A stretch of 64,000 bases of DNA, taken from assembly GCA_951812725.1 (NCBI GenBank), contig OX638330.1, positions 5,187,405 to 5,251,404 of the forward strand, in the 5' to 3' direction. This document shows, piece after piece, positions 17,953-26,154 of this stretch (position 1 is its first letter; each line of letters begins with the position of its first letter). The stretch is from an uncultured Caldilineaceae bacterium. GTDB lineage: Bacteria; Chloroflexota; Anaerolineae; Caldilineales; Caldilineaceae. Below the pieces are notes generated by a model. It saw only the letters and a list, made by a program, of their open reading frames with translations, was not told the DNA's origin and did not search any database. Made by a program: the position numbers and the translations under genes.

Positions 17953-18468
17953 TCACTTGGGTGGGTCGCCGCTCAGGAAATGATCGATACTTCTATGCAC
18001 ATCAATGGGCCGAATCAATGCTCTCCGCATCGACGTTTCAAAGGCTTCCACCAACTCGTCGAAATCCCTTCTCGTGACGCTTAAGAAATCCAGCCTGGCC
18101 GAAGTTACTCCGTGATGGGCCAGATCGGATAGGTCACCAAATATTTTCCCAAGACCCACATCGAGGAAGACAGAGCCGTAGCTTTCAAAAGCCTTTTCAC
18201 GCGCGCCAATTGATCGTCTGACCCGACCGCTCATTATGGGATAAAGAATTTCTCGCAGCGAATGGGCGGCTTGCGCTATCCGGTCAGGGTTGTTCTCATC
18301 CTCTATAACTGACAACGCCCCTCGAAACATATCCGACGGTTTCGCTTGTAGTTGATCCAAAGCATGAAGTTCGTCCATGCGCCTGCAAAGCTCTTCTTGT
18401 TCCGGAGTTAAACGAACTGGCGTTGAAGACGTGTCACCTATCGGTTGCGGTAGCAACTCATCTGCCAT
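17953..18468 (-). CDS. HEPN-like helical protein with R-x5-H motif
   Basis: This 171-residue, mostly helical protein contains RIAQAAHSLREIL at 63-75: Arg63 and His69 are spaced R-x5-H, within the R-x(4-6)-H spacing of HEPN ribonucleases. A second His pair, DLAHHGVT, follows near 115-122. HEPN proteins often act as RNases in toxin-antitoxin and phage-defence systems, but the motif is short and the family is not recognised with certainty. It lies between the putative toxin (22 bases upstream) and the 978-residue protein (24 bases downstream), which implies one transcript and joint action. Confidence 0.5.
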   Translation of the reverse strand: MADELLPQPIGDTSSTPVRLTPEQEELCRRMDELHALDQLQAKPSDMFRGALSVIEDENNPDRIAQAAHSLREILYPIMSGRVRRSIGAREKAFESYGSVFLDVGLGKIFGDLSDLAHHGVTSARLDFLSVTRRDFDELVEAFETSMRRALIRPIDVHRSIDHFLSGDPPK

Positions 18469-18490
18469 TAGTCTCGATGAACCTCAATTC

Positions 18491-18838
18491 TTAGTCGGTC
18501 AGTCTGTACAGATTATACACCAGCCGATCAAGCCTCGCTTTAGGCTTGCCGGTGGCGGACGCATCCCCAAATTTGGAGGATATTGACTGAGCTATGATGC
18601 GGATGAAATAGCCATCGATCACGCGCAGCGAACTGTTCCGCAGATACTTGCAGGCCAGGCGGGCTTTAACGATTAACAGGGACGGTGTCTGCGTGAGGAT
18701 ACTGACGCGCCTGGAGGGCGTTGGCGGTACAGCCGCGATCACTTCTCGAAACAACTGCAAATCTGTGGGGAGTGACCTGTACTTTCTGGAGAGTCTTAAG
18801 CGTTCTCGCTGAAATTCACGTAGTTCGCTAAAGTGCAT
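18491..18838 (-). CDS. Putative toxin of a Panacea-type toxin-antitoxin pair
   Basis: This 115-residue basic protein starts MHFSELREFQRERLRLSRKY and continues RSLPTDLQLFREVI, a double-helix start reminiscent of RelE/ParE/HigB-like toxins, followed by strands including LLIVKARLACKYL and LRVIDGYFIRII. Its start lies 11 bases inside the end of the Panacea-domain gene, the usual antitoxin-first coupling. The catalytic residues of RelE-like mRNA interferases cannot be assigned, so the mechanism is open. The toxin call rests mainly on size, charge and the neighbour. Confidence 0.55.
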   Translation of the reverse strand: MHFSELREFQRERLRLSRKYRSLPTDLQLFREVIAAVPPTPSRRVSILTQTPSLLIVKARLACKYLRNSSLRVIDGYFIRIIAQSISSKFGDASATGKPKARLDRLVYNLYRLTD

Positions 18839-19481
18839 CGTCCGATTCGCTTACGGAGTAACTGTCATCTCGATAGAAAACAGTCTCGTAAGGAATCGGT
18901 TTCCCGTAGCGAGTGCATTTCCAGGGGATGTCATTGTGGGAGTACTCAGACAGATCGGCAGCACCCATGTCGGAGAGACGGGCCAACACCTGATCGATGA
19001 GATCGATGTCGCGCGCGCCCAACAGATCGGTATCTGGATGTTCGGTTGTGAGGTATTTTTTCTGGCTGTAGCTGTGGTAAACCAGCTCAGTCTTCTGGAC
19101 CGCCCCTTCCTCTTCTATGCAGTGCAGAATCCGGCCCAGATTGACTGATGTCGGACCGTAGCCGTCCTTGATGTAAGTCTCACCCATCAGGTTTTCTTCG
19201 AACTTCTCGTAGTAGTCGAAGTCGATGAAATAGAGGAGGCTGTTCAGAACGGCTTCGCCGACGTTCGGTTTGCCCCCGACCCTGTCGAGAACGTAGAGGA
19301 TCACCTGCCTGAATACGTCCGGGCGTTCCTCTTCGACGCGAATCAGAAGATCCGCGCTCTCCGGCGCTGCTTCGTCTATTACATTCCGGCGTGCGTGACC
19401 GGTAGCCCGCCCTTCAGTCAGCATACGCGGATGCCCCTCTCGTATACGTCTCAGTCCACGCAAACTTTGCCCAGGCAGCAA
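18828..19481 (-). CDS. Panacea/SocA-domain antitoxin (DUF4065)
   Basis: Of the 217 residues, about 55-200 match the Panacea (SocA-like, DUF4065) domain: VGEAVLNSLLYFIDFDYYEK, GETYIKDGYGPTSVNLGRIL and LSEYSHNDIPWKCTRYG are characteristic. Panacea proteins neutralise a wide range of small toxins encoded next to them. The open frame begins with a TTG at 19481; an ATG at residue 20 is an alternative, and the first 50 residues are not recognised. It is the first gene of the four-gene minus-strand group and probably autoregulates it. Confidence 0.75.
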   Translation of the reverse strand: MLPGQSLRGLRRIREGHPRMLTEGRATGHARRNVIDEAAPESADLLIRVEEERPDVFRQVILYVLDRVGGKPNVGEAVLNSLLYFIDFDYYEKFEENLMGETYIKDGYGPTSVNLGRILHCIEEEGAVQKTELVYHSYSQKKYLTTEHPDTDLLGARDIDLIDQVLARLSDMGAADLSEYSHNDIPWKCTRYGKPIPYETVFYRDDSYSVSESDDAL

Positions 19482-19535
19482 ACAATTTCTGGCTGCAGAA
19501 GCCAGGAGTTAGCAGAAGATATCGCGCCGCGGAGG

Positions 19536-20411
19536 TCACACCTTAATCGCGCCTGAAGTCAGTCCGGCCACAAACCAGCGGCTGGTGAAGACGAAGAGGA
19601 TAACCAAGGGGATCGAGCCGAGCAACAGCCCCGCCATTGTCAGCCCGTAGCGGGTGAAGTACTCTGTCTGATAGGCCCACAAACCCGGTGTCAAAGGCAG
19701 AAGCGCCTGCTTCTGGACAGTCAGGTAGGGCCAGATCAGATTGTTCCACGTACCCAGAATGTTCAGAATCGCGGCCACGCCCAGCATCGACTTGCTCAGC
19801 GGCAGCGCAATCCGCCAGTAGCCCTGCCACTCGCTCGCGCCGTCAATGCGCGCCGCGTCGAACAGCTCCTTCGGCAGGCTTTCAAAAAAAGTGCGCAGGA
19901 TAAACATGGCAAAGACCTGCCCGCTCGCGATCCACGGCAGAATCATCGCCCAATACGTATTCATCAGGCCAAGATCCTTCACCAGCACAAATGACGGGAT
20001 CAGCGTCATCGCCGAAGGCACCATCATCAGCGACAGCACCAGGTAGAACAGCACCTGCCGGCCCGGAAACTCCAGAATGCCGAACGCATATGCCGACAGC
20101 GACGCCAGCAACAGGACGCCCACAACCGTCACGCCGCTAATGATCATACTGTTCTTGATGAACTCCAGCACGATCTCAAAGGCAAACCCGTAATTCTCCC
20201 AGTGCAGCGGGAAAGTCAGCGCAAACGGCTGCCGGGCAAACTGCGGGATCGTCTTCAGCGAAATCAGGAAGGCCATCACCAGCGGCGCGATCCCCCCCAC
20301 CAGGAACAGACCCAATAACACAATCCGCCACCAGTCCCCGCGCAGAAACACGCCCACCTGCTCGCTTCTGGTCCGCCTGTACTGTAATCTCATCTCTGTC
20401 GCCGCACTCAT
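19536..20411 (-). CDS. Carbohydrate ABC transporter permease, MalG-like
   Basis: This 291-residue inner-membrane protein has a cytoplasmic N-terminus of about 25 residues and six membrane segments. The EAA loop reads ELFDAARIDGASEWQGY followed by RIALPLSKSM. It pairs with the MalF-like protein upstream and is the last gene of the operon binding protein-dioxygenase-MalF-MalG. The 68-base gap to the MalF-like gene consists of CCACTGA-type repeat units. No ATPase gene is nearby. Confidence 0.93.
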   Translation of the reverse strand: MSAATEMRLQYRRTRSEQVGVFLRGDWWRIVLLGLFLVGGIAPLVMAFLISLKTIPQFARQPFALTFPLHWENYGFAFEIVLEFIKNSMIISGVTVVGVLLLASLSAYAFGILEFPGRQVLFYLVLSLMMVPSAMTLIPSFVLVKDLGLMNTYWAMILPWIASGQVFAMFILRTFFESLPKELFDAARIDGASEWQGYWRIALPLSKSMLGVAAILNILGTWNNLIWPYLTVQKQALLPLTPGLWAYQTEYFTRYGLTMAGLLLGSIPLVILFVFTSRWFVAGLTSGAIKV

Positions 20412-20427
20412 GCCCTAACCCCCAATT

Positions 20428-20477
20428 GCCACTGACAACTAGCCACTAGCCACTGACCACTGACCACTGACCACTGC
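20428..20477. repeat. Degenerate CCACTGA/GCCACTA tandem spacer
   Basis: Seven-base units GCCACTG, GCCACTA, GACCACT follow one another across the whole spacer between the MalF-like and MalG-like genes. Similar spacers occur at 39809, 44119, 54931 and 59441. Confidence 0.7.
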
Positions 20478-20479
20478 CT

Positions 20480-21487
20480 CTAATACTCCTCAGTCGTAAT
20501 GTACTTCAAATTGATCATTGTCAGCACAAGCGTGAGGAGGAACAAGACGACGCCGATGGCGGAAGCGTAGCCCATCTTGTTGATGCGGAAGGCGTTGAAG
20601 AACATCCACATCCCCGGCACCATCGTGCTGTTGATCGGCCCGCCCTGTGTCATCGCAAAGACCGCGGTAAACTCCTGCACACCCCACATGATCGTCAGCA
20701 CCGAAATCAGCTTGATCTGCCCGGCGATCAGCGGCAGCTCGATCGACCAGAAGCGCCGCATCTCTGAGGCCCCGTCGATCATCGCGCTTTCCACGATCTC
20801 GTAAGGGATCGCCTGCAAGCCCGCCAGCAATATCAATATCGCTACCCCGTCCACCCATGGGAAATTGCGCAGCATCACCGCATACAGCGCCACATTCGGG
20901 TCCGACAGCCACGCCCGCGTCCAATCCTCCAAACCTGCCCATATCAAGATCGAATTCAGCGGGCCGACCTTGACATCGTAGATGAACTTCCACAGCATCA
21001 GCGGCACGATCGCAGGAATGACCACCGGCAGAATCATCCCCAACCGAAACGTATACTGCGTCCTCCCGCCCCGCAGTCGGTGAATCAGAACCGCGATAAA
21101 AAGAGACACACCAACCGTGGAGACAACATACCAGGCTGCCAGTTGCAGCATGTGGTCCATCGAGTTCAGAAATACCCGGTCTTTGGTGAAGAGTTGGATA
21201 AAGTTGCCCAACCCCACAAAATCCGCGGACAAGCCCGGCGCCCACTTGTACACCGATCTGTACAGCCCTAAGAGGGCGGGATAATACATGAAGACGAGGA
21301 GAAAAACGAAGGTGGGCGCGATCATAGTGTAGGCGACGCGCCCTTCGTAGATACGTCTTCCGAGCGGCTTTCTGCGTTCCTGTATGTCCACGGCCTGGGA
21401 CGCAGTATTGGGCAGGGCGGGCATCTCTTTTACAGCCATCAGCGCATCCTCATCCTTCAGTGATTCGTGAATAGTGAACTGTGCCAA
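20480..21487 (-). CDS. Carbohydrate ABC transporter permease, MalF-like
   Basis: This 335-residue integral membrane protein has a cytoplasmic N-terminus of about 50 residues and six membrane helices. The EAA loop reads EIVESAMIDGASEMRRF followed by SIELPLIAGQ. It begins only three bases after the dioxygenase stop, so the three genes are probably co-translated. It forms the pore of the sugar importer with the downstream MalG-like protein. Substrate unknown. Confidence 0.93.
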   Translation of the reverse strand: MAQFTIHESLKDEDALMAVKEMPALPNTASQAVDIQERRKPLGRRIYEGRVAYTMIAPTFVFLLVFMYYPALLGLYRSVYKWAPGLSADFVGLGNFIQLFTKDRVFLNSMDHMLQLAAWYVVSTVGVSLFIAVLIHRLRGGRTQYTFRLGMILPVVIPAIVPLMLWKFIYDVKVGPLNSILIWAGLEDWTRAWLSDPNVALYAVMLRNFPWVDGVAILILLAGLQAIPYEIVESAMIDGASEMRRFWSIELPLIAGQIKLISVLTIMWGVQEFTAVFAMTQGGPINSTMVPGMWMFFNAFRINKMGYASAIGVVLFLLTLVLTMINLKYITTEEY

Positions 21488-21490
21488 GCG

Positions 21491-22285
21491 CTAACCATTT
21501 GCATAGATCAGAGGCAGATGTTCGTCGTCTGCGATCACTTCACCCACGCGCAACCGCCCGGCCACCTCCGCCGGCAGCGCAGCCGACCGGCCGTTGTACA
21601 CCGCGCCTTCCGGCATGAACAGCATCGACAGCGCCCGCCGCGGATGGACCGTCATGTTCGGACCTGCAGCATGGGCGATCATCCCATTGATGAAGACGCC
21701 GTCCCCCGCCTTCACCTCCACCGCGGCCGGCTCGATCTCCCTCCACTCGGGATACGCCTCCAGCAGGCCGTCGATCTTCGCCTCGTTCAGGTTGCCGGTC
21801 ACGTCATAGCGGCTGCTCTTGTGTGTCCCCGGCAGGAAGTACATGCAGCCGTTCTGCAGCGTGGCATCGTCCAGCGCCACCCACAACATGATCGACTGCC
21901 GCGAGTGGAATGGGTCCATCGCGTTGTCCACGTGCCAGTTGGTTGGGTGCGCCCAAGGCTCCTTCACCAGCGCATGGTCGTGGTACAGGCGGATGCCGTC
22001 CACGCCTGCCAACTCTGCCGCCAGACGCCCCAGCCGTCGGTCCGTCACCAACGCTTTGATTTCTTCACTCGTCTTCCACAGGTTGACGCACTGTACGAAG
22101 ACACCTTCATAGTAATCGTCACGGCCCTGGTTGTGGCGTCCGTTGATCCTGAAGTGCCGCGCCATGCCGTCGGCCAGCGCGGCGCGCCATCTCTCCAACT
22201 CCTTCCCGTCCAACAGGTCACCAACGGCGAGGTAACCGTTTTCCCGGTAGAATTCGACCTGCCGTGCGGAAAGTGCGGTGTTCAT
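21491..22285 (-). CDS. Phytanoyl-CoA dioxygenase family protein (Fe/2-oxoglutarate)
   Basis: About 264 residues with the double-stranded beta-helix of the PhyH family. The facial triad is visible as WHVD (His and Asp near 118-120) and the distal His near 205 (MIAHAAGPN); the 2-oxoglutarate-binding Arg is in HPRRAL near 217. The start is placed at ATG 22285; a TTG one codon earlier is also open. Unusually, it lies between the binding-protein and permease genes of a sugar importer, so it may hydroxylate the imported compound. The substrate of bacterial PhyH proteins is rarely known. Confidence 0.88.
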   Translation of the reverse strand: MNTALSARQVEFYRENGYLAVGDLLDGKELERWRAALADGMARHFRINGRHNQGRDDYYEGVFVQCVNLWKTSEEIKALVTDRRLGRLAAELAGVDGIRLYHDHALVKEPWAHPTNWHVDNAMDPFHSRQSIMLWVALDDATLQNGCMYFLPGTHKSSRYDVTGNLNEAKIDGLLEAYPEWREIEPAAVEVKAGDGVFINGMIAHAAGPNMTVHPRRALSMLFMPEGAVYNGRSAALPAEVAGRLRVGEVIADDEHLPLIYANG

Positions 22286-22308
22286 CAAAGCGTCCCAAAG
22301 AGGAATAA

Positions 22309-22342
22309 AGGAGTGAGAGGTATGTAATCACCTCTCACTCCT
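22309..22342 (-). terminator. Hairpin after substrate-binding-protein gene
   Basis: AGGAGTGAGAGG (22309-22320) and CCTCTCACTCCT (22331-22342) form a perfect 12-bp stem with a 10-base loop, 20 bases after the binding-protein stop in transcription order. No T-run follows. It shares the GGAGTGAG core with the stem at 4211 and probably protects the upstream mRNA or weakens read-through into the dioxygenase and permeases. Confidence 0.6.
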
Positions 22343-22361
22343 CTTCACTCACTCCTCGCTT

Positions 22362-23852
22362 CTAACACTCCAACCCTTCCACTTCGATGAAGCGGTCAGC
22401 GTAGGCGTCGAAAGACTCCTGAATGATGTTCAGGGCGGTGTCCAGGTCCATCTGATCCAGCATATAGGAGCGCCAGGCTTGGCCGGTCTGCTCCGCCGAT
22501 TCCCCGTCCATCGTCACCACTTCGTACACGAACATCTGCGACTCACCAATCTGCTCCGTCAGCAGTGCAAACGCATCGCCGAAGCGGGGGTCGACCGGCA
22601 CGTTCTTGACATTAGGCATGGTGGTGCCGATCTCGGACTGGATCGTGTACAGGTTGTCCGGCACCGAAATCCAGCGCATCAGGTCGATTGCGGCATCGAT
22701 CACGCCGTCCTTCTCCGAACGGGTGGAGACTGCCACCTGGTCGCCCACGGGACCGCCAATCGGCCAGGCAGGTGTCGGCGGGTCGGTGGCATAGGCGCTG
22801 CTCTCTTTGGTCACAACCGGCGCGAAGAAGGTGCTCCACTCGAAGTCGACCAGCGGATCGTATTGCAGGCGGGGGAAGGACCAGGTGCCGTTTTCCATGA
22901 TCGGCTCGATCTTGTTCAGGAAGCGCGAATGGGAGTCGGTGGCGCGGGTGGTCCAGTCCGCAGGCCGGTATTGCACGTTCTCTTTCCACAGCTCCATCCA
23001 ATCCCGGTACTGGGGCAGGTGGGCGTGGAAGACGCCGTTTTCGACGGCGCAGGCAACCTCCTCGCGGGTGGCCGTGCCGCGGTCGGGGTTGACCTGCGGC
23101 TCGATCTCGCCGGCCATGAGCATCCCACCCATCTGCAGGCGGTACCAGTGGTCGGTATCGTCAACCGGGCCGGTCCAGCCGCCATAGGCGTCAATACCTT
23201 CATCGCGGAAGGCTTTGCAGACGGAGAGGAACTCGGCGTAGTTCTGGGGCGCTTCAAGGCCCAAATCGTTGAACCAGTCGACGTTATAGTAGAAGAAGGT
23301 GGTGATGAGGCCGAAGACGATGTTGTAGTAACCGTCGCGCATCAGCGTTTCACCGGTCGGGATCGGGTAAAACTGGTCGACCCACTTGTCGCTGCCGGGA
23401 TCGCCGGCCGGGATGTAGGGGTTCGGCTGGTTGAAGTAGGGCGTCAACTCTGTCCACCAGTTCTTATCCAAATCGTCCTTGATGTGCCAGTGCGGGTGTG
23501 TCGTGATGTGCGGAATCGTCCCCGCCGTCTGCTGCGCGATCGTCCATTCACGGCCGCTGATGCCCTGCGGAACGCGGATCCACTCGATGCTCACGTCGGG
23601 GTGTTGTTCCGAGTACCCGTCCAGCACCTCAAGGACCTTGTTGTGCGGCAGCGGGTTGTCTTCGGAACGTTCCATGCTCTGGGTGGGCGTCCAGCCGCCC
23701 CAATACGTAACCAACTCCTTGGGTTCGCCCATCGCGGCGTCACCATCGCCGGCCGGCGCTATCGGTGCCTGGCAGGCAGCAAGGCCTACGCCCGCGGTTG
23801 CGATACCAACAGTCTTGAGAAATGCGCGTCGAGAAACTGCACGGTCTGTCAT
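22362..23852 (-). CDS. Sugar ABC transporter substrate-binding protein, Tat lipoprotein
   Basis: This 496-residue exported protein has a twin-arginine signal SRRAFLK at 7-13 and a lipobox LAAC with Cys27. The mature part is that of a large family 1 solute-binding protein, with motifs such as VTYWGGWTPTQ after the linker and TAGTIPHITTHPHW. It is the first gene of the operon with a dioxygenase and two permeases. AAAGGAACGG stands upstream of the ATG. Its length, above the 420-450 usual for simple sugars, hints at an oligosaccharide or unusual glycan ligand. Confidence 0.92.
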   Translation of the reverse strand: MTDRAVSRRAFLKTVGIATAGVGLAACQAPIAPAGDGDAAMGEPKELVTYWGGWTPTQSMERSEDNPLPHNKVLEVLDGYSEQHPDVSIEWIRVPQGISGREWTIAQQTAGTIPHITTHPHWHIKDDLDKNWWTELTPYFNQPNPYIPAGDPGSDKWVDQFYPIPTGETLMRDGYYNIVFGLITTFFYYNVDWFNDLGLEAPQNYAEFLSVCKAFRDEGIDAYGGWTGPVDDTDHWYRLQMGGMLMAGEIEPQVNPDRGTATREEVACAVENGVFHAHLPQYRDWMELWKENVQYRPADWTTRATDSHSRFLNKIEPIMENGTWSFPRLQYDPLVDFEWSTFFAPVVTKESSAYATDPPTPAWPIGGPVGDQVAVSTRSEKDGVIDAAIDLMRWISVPDNLYTIQSEIGTTMPNVKNVPVDPRFGDAFALLTEQIGESQMFVYEVVTMDGESAEQTGQAWRSYMLDQMDLDTALNIIQESFDAYADRFIEVEGLEC

Positions 23853-24220
23853 CGTTCCGTTCCTTTCTTTAAAGTTGTGAAGTTAGGAATTCCGGTCTGA
23901 TCCGGCATGAATTCAGTCTACTGCGCGGCCGTCAATAATGAGGCCCGCAGCCGATCGTTGTTTGACCGTGGTAAATCGGAGGAACTGTCGGTTGTCTGCT
24001 GGAATAGGCCCTCCTTTGCCGCCGAAGGGGCTGTGCGATGTACTTCTGCTCCGCTGAAACGCGGGAGTAAGTATATTCAGATTAGCACCGTTTGTCTAAT
24101 AACTGCGGCTGATCGTTACAGCGGCTGACTTATCAACTCCCTATGCTATGGCTGTCGGAACGCCTGGCCTGCGCCGAAAGCTTATATGCCGTCAAGTATA
24201 AGTGAGAAGCTCCAGGCGTA

Positions 24221-24482
24221 AGAGGTGTTTCTTCTCTCCCTCACTCCTCTATACTTTCTCCTTGCATATGGGCGGTCGGGCCTTCGGCCCTCCCTTGTGC
24301 AGGGGCTGCGCCCCCGCAACGCCCCCCTCCAAAACCATCGCTCACCGACCGTGTGTGCGCATTCCAGCAGTGTCGCTCCAGCAACGCGGCTGCCGCCAAC
24401 CGAATACGCAATCAGATTGCCTGAATGGCGGCAGGGATAAAGGGCTGGTCAGAACAGGCACCGTATATGGCTTAGTAGTAAC
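24221..24482 (+). repeat. Intergenic GC-rich repeat, copy B (subtype 2)
   Basis: The same core as copy A (GGGCGGTCGGGCCTTCGGCC, then GCAGGGGCTGCGCCCCCGC) is followed by the subtype-2 half: CAGCAACGCGGCTGCCGCC, then TGAATGGCGGCAGGGATAAA and TGGCTTAGTAGTAAC. Both short hairpins of the core are intact. Confidence 0.85.
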
Positions 24483-24557
24483 TATGCCCTCAAGTATGAA
24501 GTGAGAAGCATCTGGCATAGGAGGTATTCTCTCTTTTCTCACCCCTCGCTACAGCGG

Positions 24558-24585
24558 TTGACTTAACAACCCCCTATGCTATGAT
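24558..24585 (+). promoter_or_regulatory. Sigma-70-like promoter for the DegT-dioxygenase operon
   Basis: TTGACT (24558-24563) and TATGAT (24580-24585) stand 16 bases apart, close to consensus. Transcription would start about 24592, leaving a leader of about 210 bases before the DegT gene that contains a GGAGTGAG segment. The diverged copy at 24125 has CTGACT and TATGGC and looks weaker. Confidence 0.55.
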
Positions 24586-24803
24586 TGTCGCAACGCGTAC
24601 CCCGCGCCGCAAGCTTTTGTCACCGCAAATGAGGAGTGAGAAGCTCTATAAGTGTGAGATATTCGCTCCTTTCTCGCACCTCGCTGTCGGCGCTTGCAAA
24701 AGCCTGGATACGAGATCGTTTCGCCATGCGTTGTCCAACACCTGTCGACAGTGTATAGCAGACGGGGTACCGGCCACAGACCACTACACACAGGAGTTGC
24801 ACG

Positions 24804-26087
24804 ATGAGCAAGTTAGCCCTACTCGGCGGCGAGAAGGCCGTCACCACCGAACCCCATTCCGCCGGCCACCACCGTTCACCCATGTGGGAAAGCGGCAAGG
24901 CCGCCGACTGGGATGAGTTCTCCGAGGCCTTCGCCAAAAAGATGCAGGTCGCCTACGCCCTGCCCGTCTCCTCCGGCCAGGTCGCTCTCAACTCCGCCCT
25001 CGTCGCTGCCCAGGCCGGCCCCGGTGACGAAGTCATCGTCCCCTCCTTCACCTGGATCGCCAGCGTAAGCTGCATCATGCACAACAACGCGGTCCCCATC
25101 TTCGCCGACGTCGATACCAAAACATACACCCTCGACCCGGAGGACGTGCGCCGCAAGATCACGCACCGCACCAAGGCCATCATCGCCGTCGACCTCTACG
25201 GCCATCCCGCCTACCTCAAAGAGCTGCTCGCCATCGCCCGCGAACACGATATCGTCCTCATCGAAGACTCAGCCCAGGCCACCGGCGCCTACGTCGACGG
25301 CGAGATCGTCGGCGGCATCGCCGACATCACCTGCTTCAGCTTCGCCGGCAAGCCGATAGCCGCCACCAGCGGCGGTGTCATGACGACCAACAGCCGTGAA
25401 TACTACGAGCTCGGCGCCCTGGGCGGGCAGCATCCCTCGACCCTGTCCAAGATCCTCACCAACTCCGAGCTCCTCAAGTACGCATCGACCGGCGGCTACG
25501 GCGACAACCACCGCATCGACCGCTACGCGATGACGGTGGCCTACGAGGCGTTGGAGACCTTCGAAGAGGCCAACGATGCCCGCATCGCCAACTGCGATCT
25601 CCTCACCCAGGAGCTGAGCAAGGTGAAGGGGATCACGCCGCCCCAAGTCGAGCCCGGGAACAAGCACGTCTACCACATGTATTCCAGCCTCTACAACGAG
25701 GAAGAGCTGGGCGTACCCAGGGAAGTCTTCGTCAAGGCGATCAACGCCGAAGGCGTAACCGCCCTCACCTACGTCAACAGCGCCAACTTCCTCTTCCATC
25801 CCGGCGGCAAGCCGATGCCGTCCGGCCCGATCCATCACCGCACCATCTTCCAGGAGAAGAACGTGTACGGGCACGGTTGCCCCTTCCAATGCCCCCATTA
25901 TGACGGTGAAGCGGACTACTCGATCGGCTCGCTGCCCGTTACCGAAAAACTGGTCGACCAGGAGTTCAACTTCCTGCAGCCGCATCTCTCCGCCCCCAAC
26001 GGCCCCGACCAGATGGAGCAGGTCCTGGACGCCGTGACCAAGGTGGTCGACAACATCGGCGACTTGGAAGGCTATCAGGTCGACTAA
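24804..26087 (+). CDS. DegT/DnrJ/EryC1/StrS family aminotransferase
   Basis: This 427-residue cytosolic pyridoxal-phosphate enzyme has SSGQVALNSAL (phosphate loop, near 56-66), SFTWIASVSC, Asp155 in EDSAQATGA, and Lys183 in FSFAGKPIAATSGG as the likely Schiff-base lysine. The family transaminates nucleotide-linked keto sugars or, as in scyllo-inosamine pathways, free keto-cyclitols. AGGAG precedes the ATG by nine bases. It heads an operon with two PhyH-type dioxygenases, which suggests modification of an amino sugar, an aminocyclitol or a small secondary metabolite. Confidence 0.9.
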   Translation: MSKLALLGGEKAVTTEPHSAGHHRSPMWESGKAADWDEFSEAFAKKMQVAYALPVSSGQVALNSALVAAQAGPGDEVIVPSFTWIASVSCIMHNNAVPIFADVDTKTYTLDPEDVRRKITHRTKAIIAVDLYGHPAYLKELLAIAREHDIVLIEDSAQATGAYVDGEIVGGIADITCFSFAGKPIAATSGGVMTTNSREYYELGALGGQHPSTLSKILTNSELLKYASTGGYGDNHRIDRYAMTVAYEALETFEEANDARIANCDLLTQELSKVKGITPPQVEPGNKHVYHMYSSLYNEEELGVPREVFVKAINAEGVTALTYVNSANFLFHPGGKPMPSGPIHHRTIFQEKNVYGHGCPFQCPHYDGEADYSIGSLPVTEKLVDQEFNFLQPHLSAPNGPDQMEQVLDAVTKVVDNIGDLEGYQVD

Positions 26088-26154
26088 CAACTGGCCATAG
26101 CGGTCATGCGCTGCCGCCGCGCCGTATGCGCGCGAGTGGACTGGAGACATTTCA

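Larger units (their letters stand above)
24117..24670. repeat. Imperfect direct repeats flanking repeat copy B
   Basis: The stretch 24117-24250 (TACAGCGGCTGACTTATCAA ... GTGAGAAGCTC) recurs in diverged form at 24551-24670 (TACAGCGGTTGACTTAACAA ... GTGAGAAGCTC). A third part-copy, ATGCCCTCAAGTATGAAGTG, is at 24484-24548. Together with copy B they fill most of the 951-base gap 23853-24803. Apart from these repeats and the promoter, nothing coding is seen there. Confidence 0.65.

Noticed and set aside
24202-24504. Short open frames starting MGGRAFGPPLCRGC inside repeat copies
   Set aside because: The same frame appears in copies A, B, D, E and F only because the repeat core is conserved as DNA; copy C changes it, no ribosome-binding site precedes it, and the hairpin is conserved instead.
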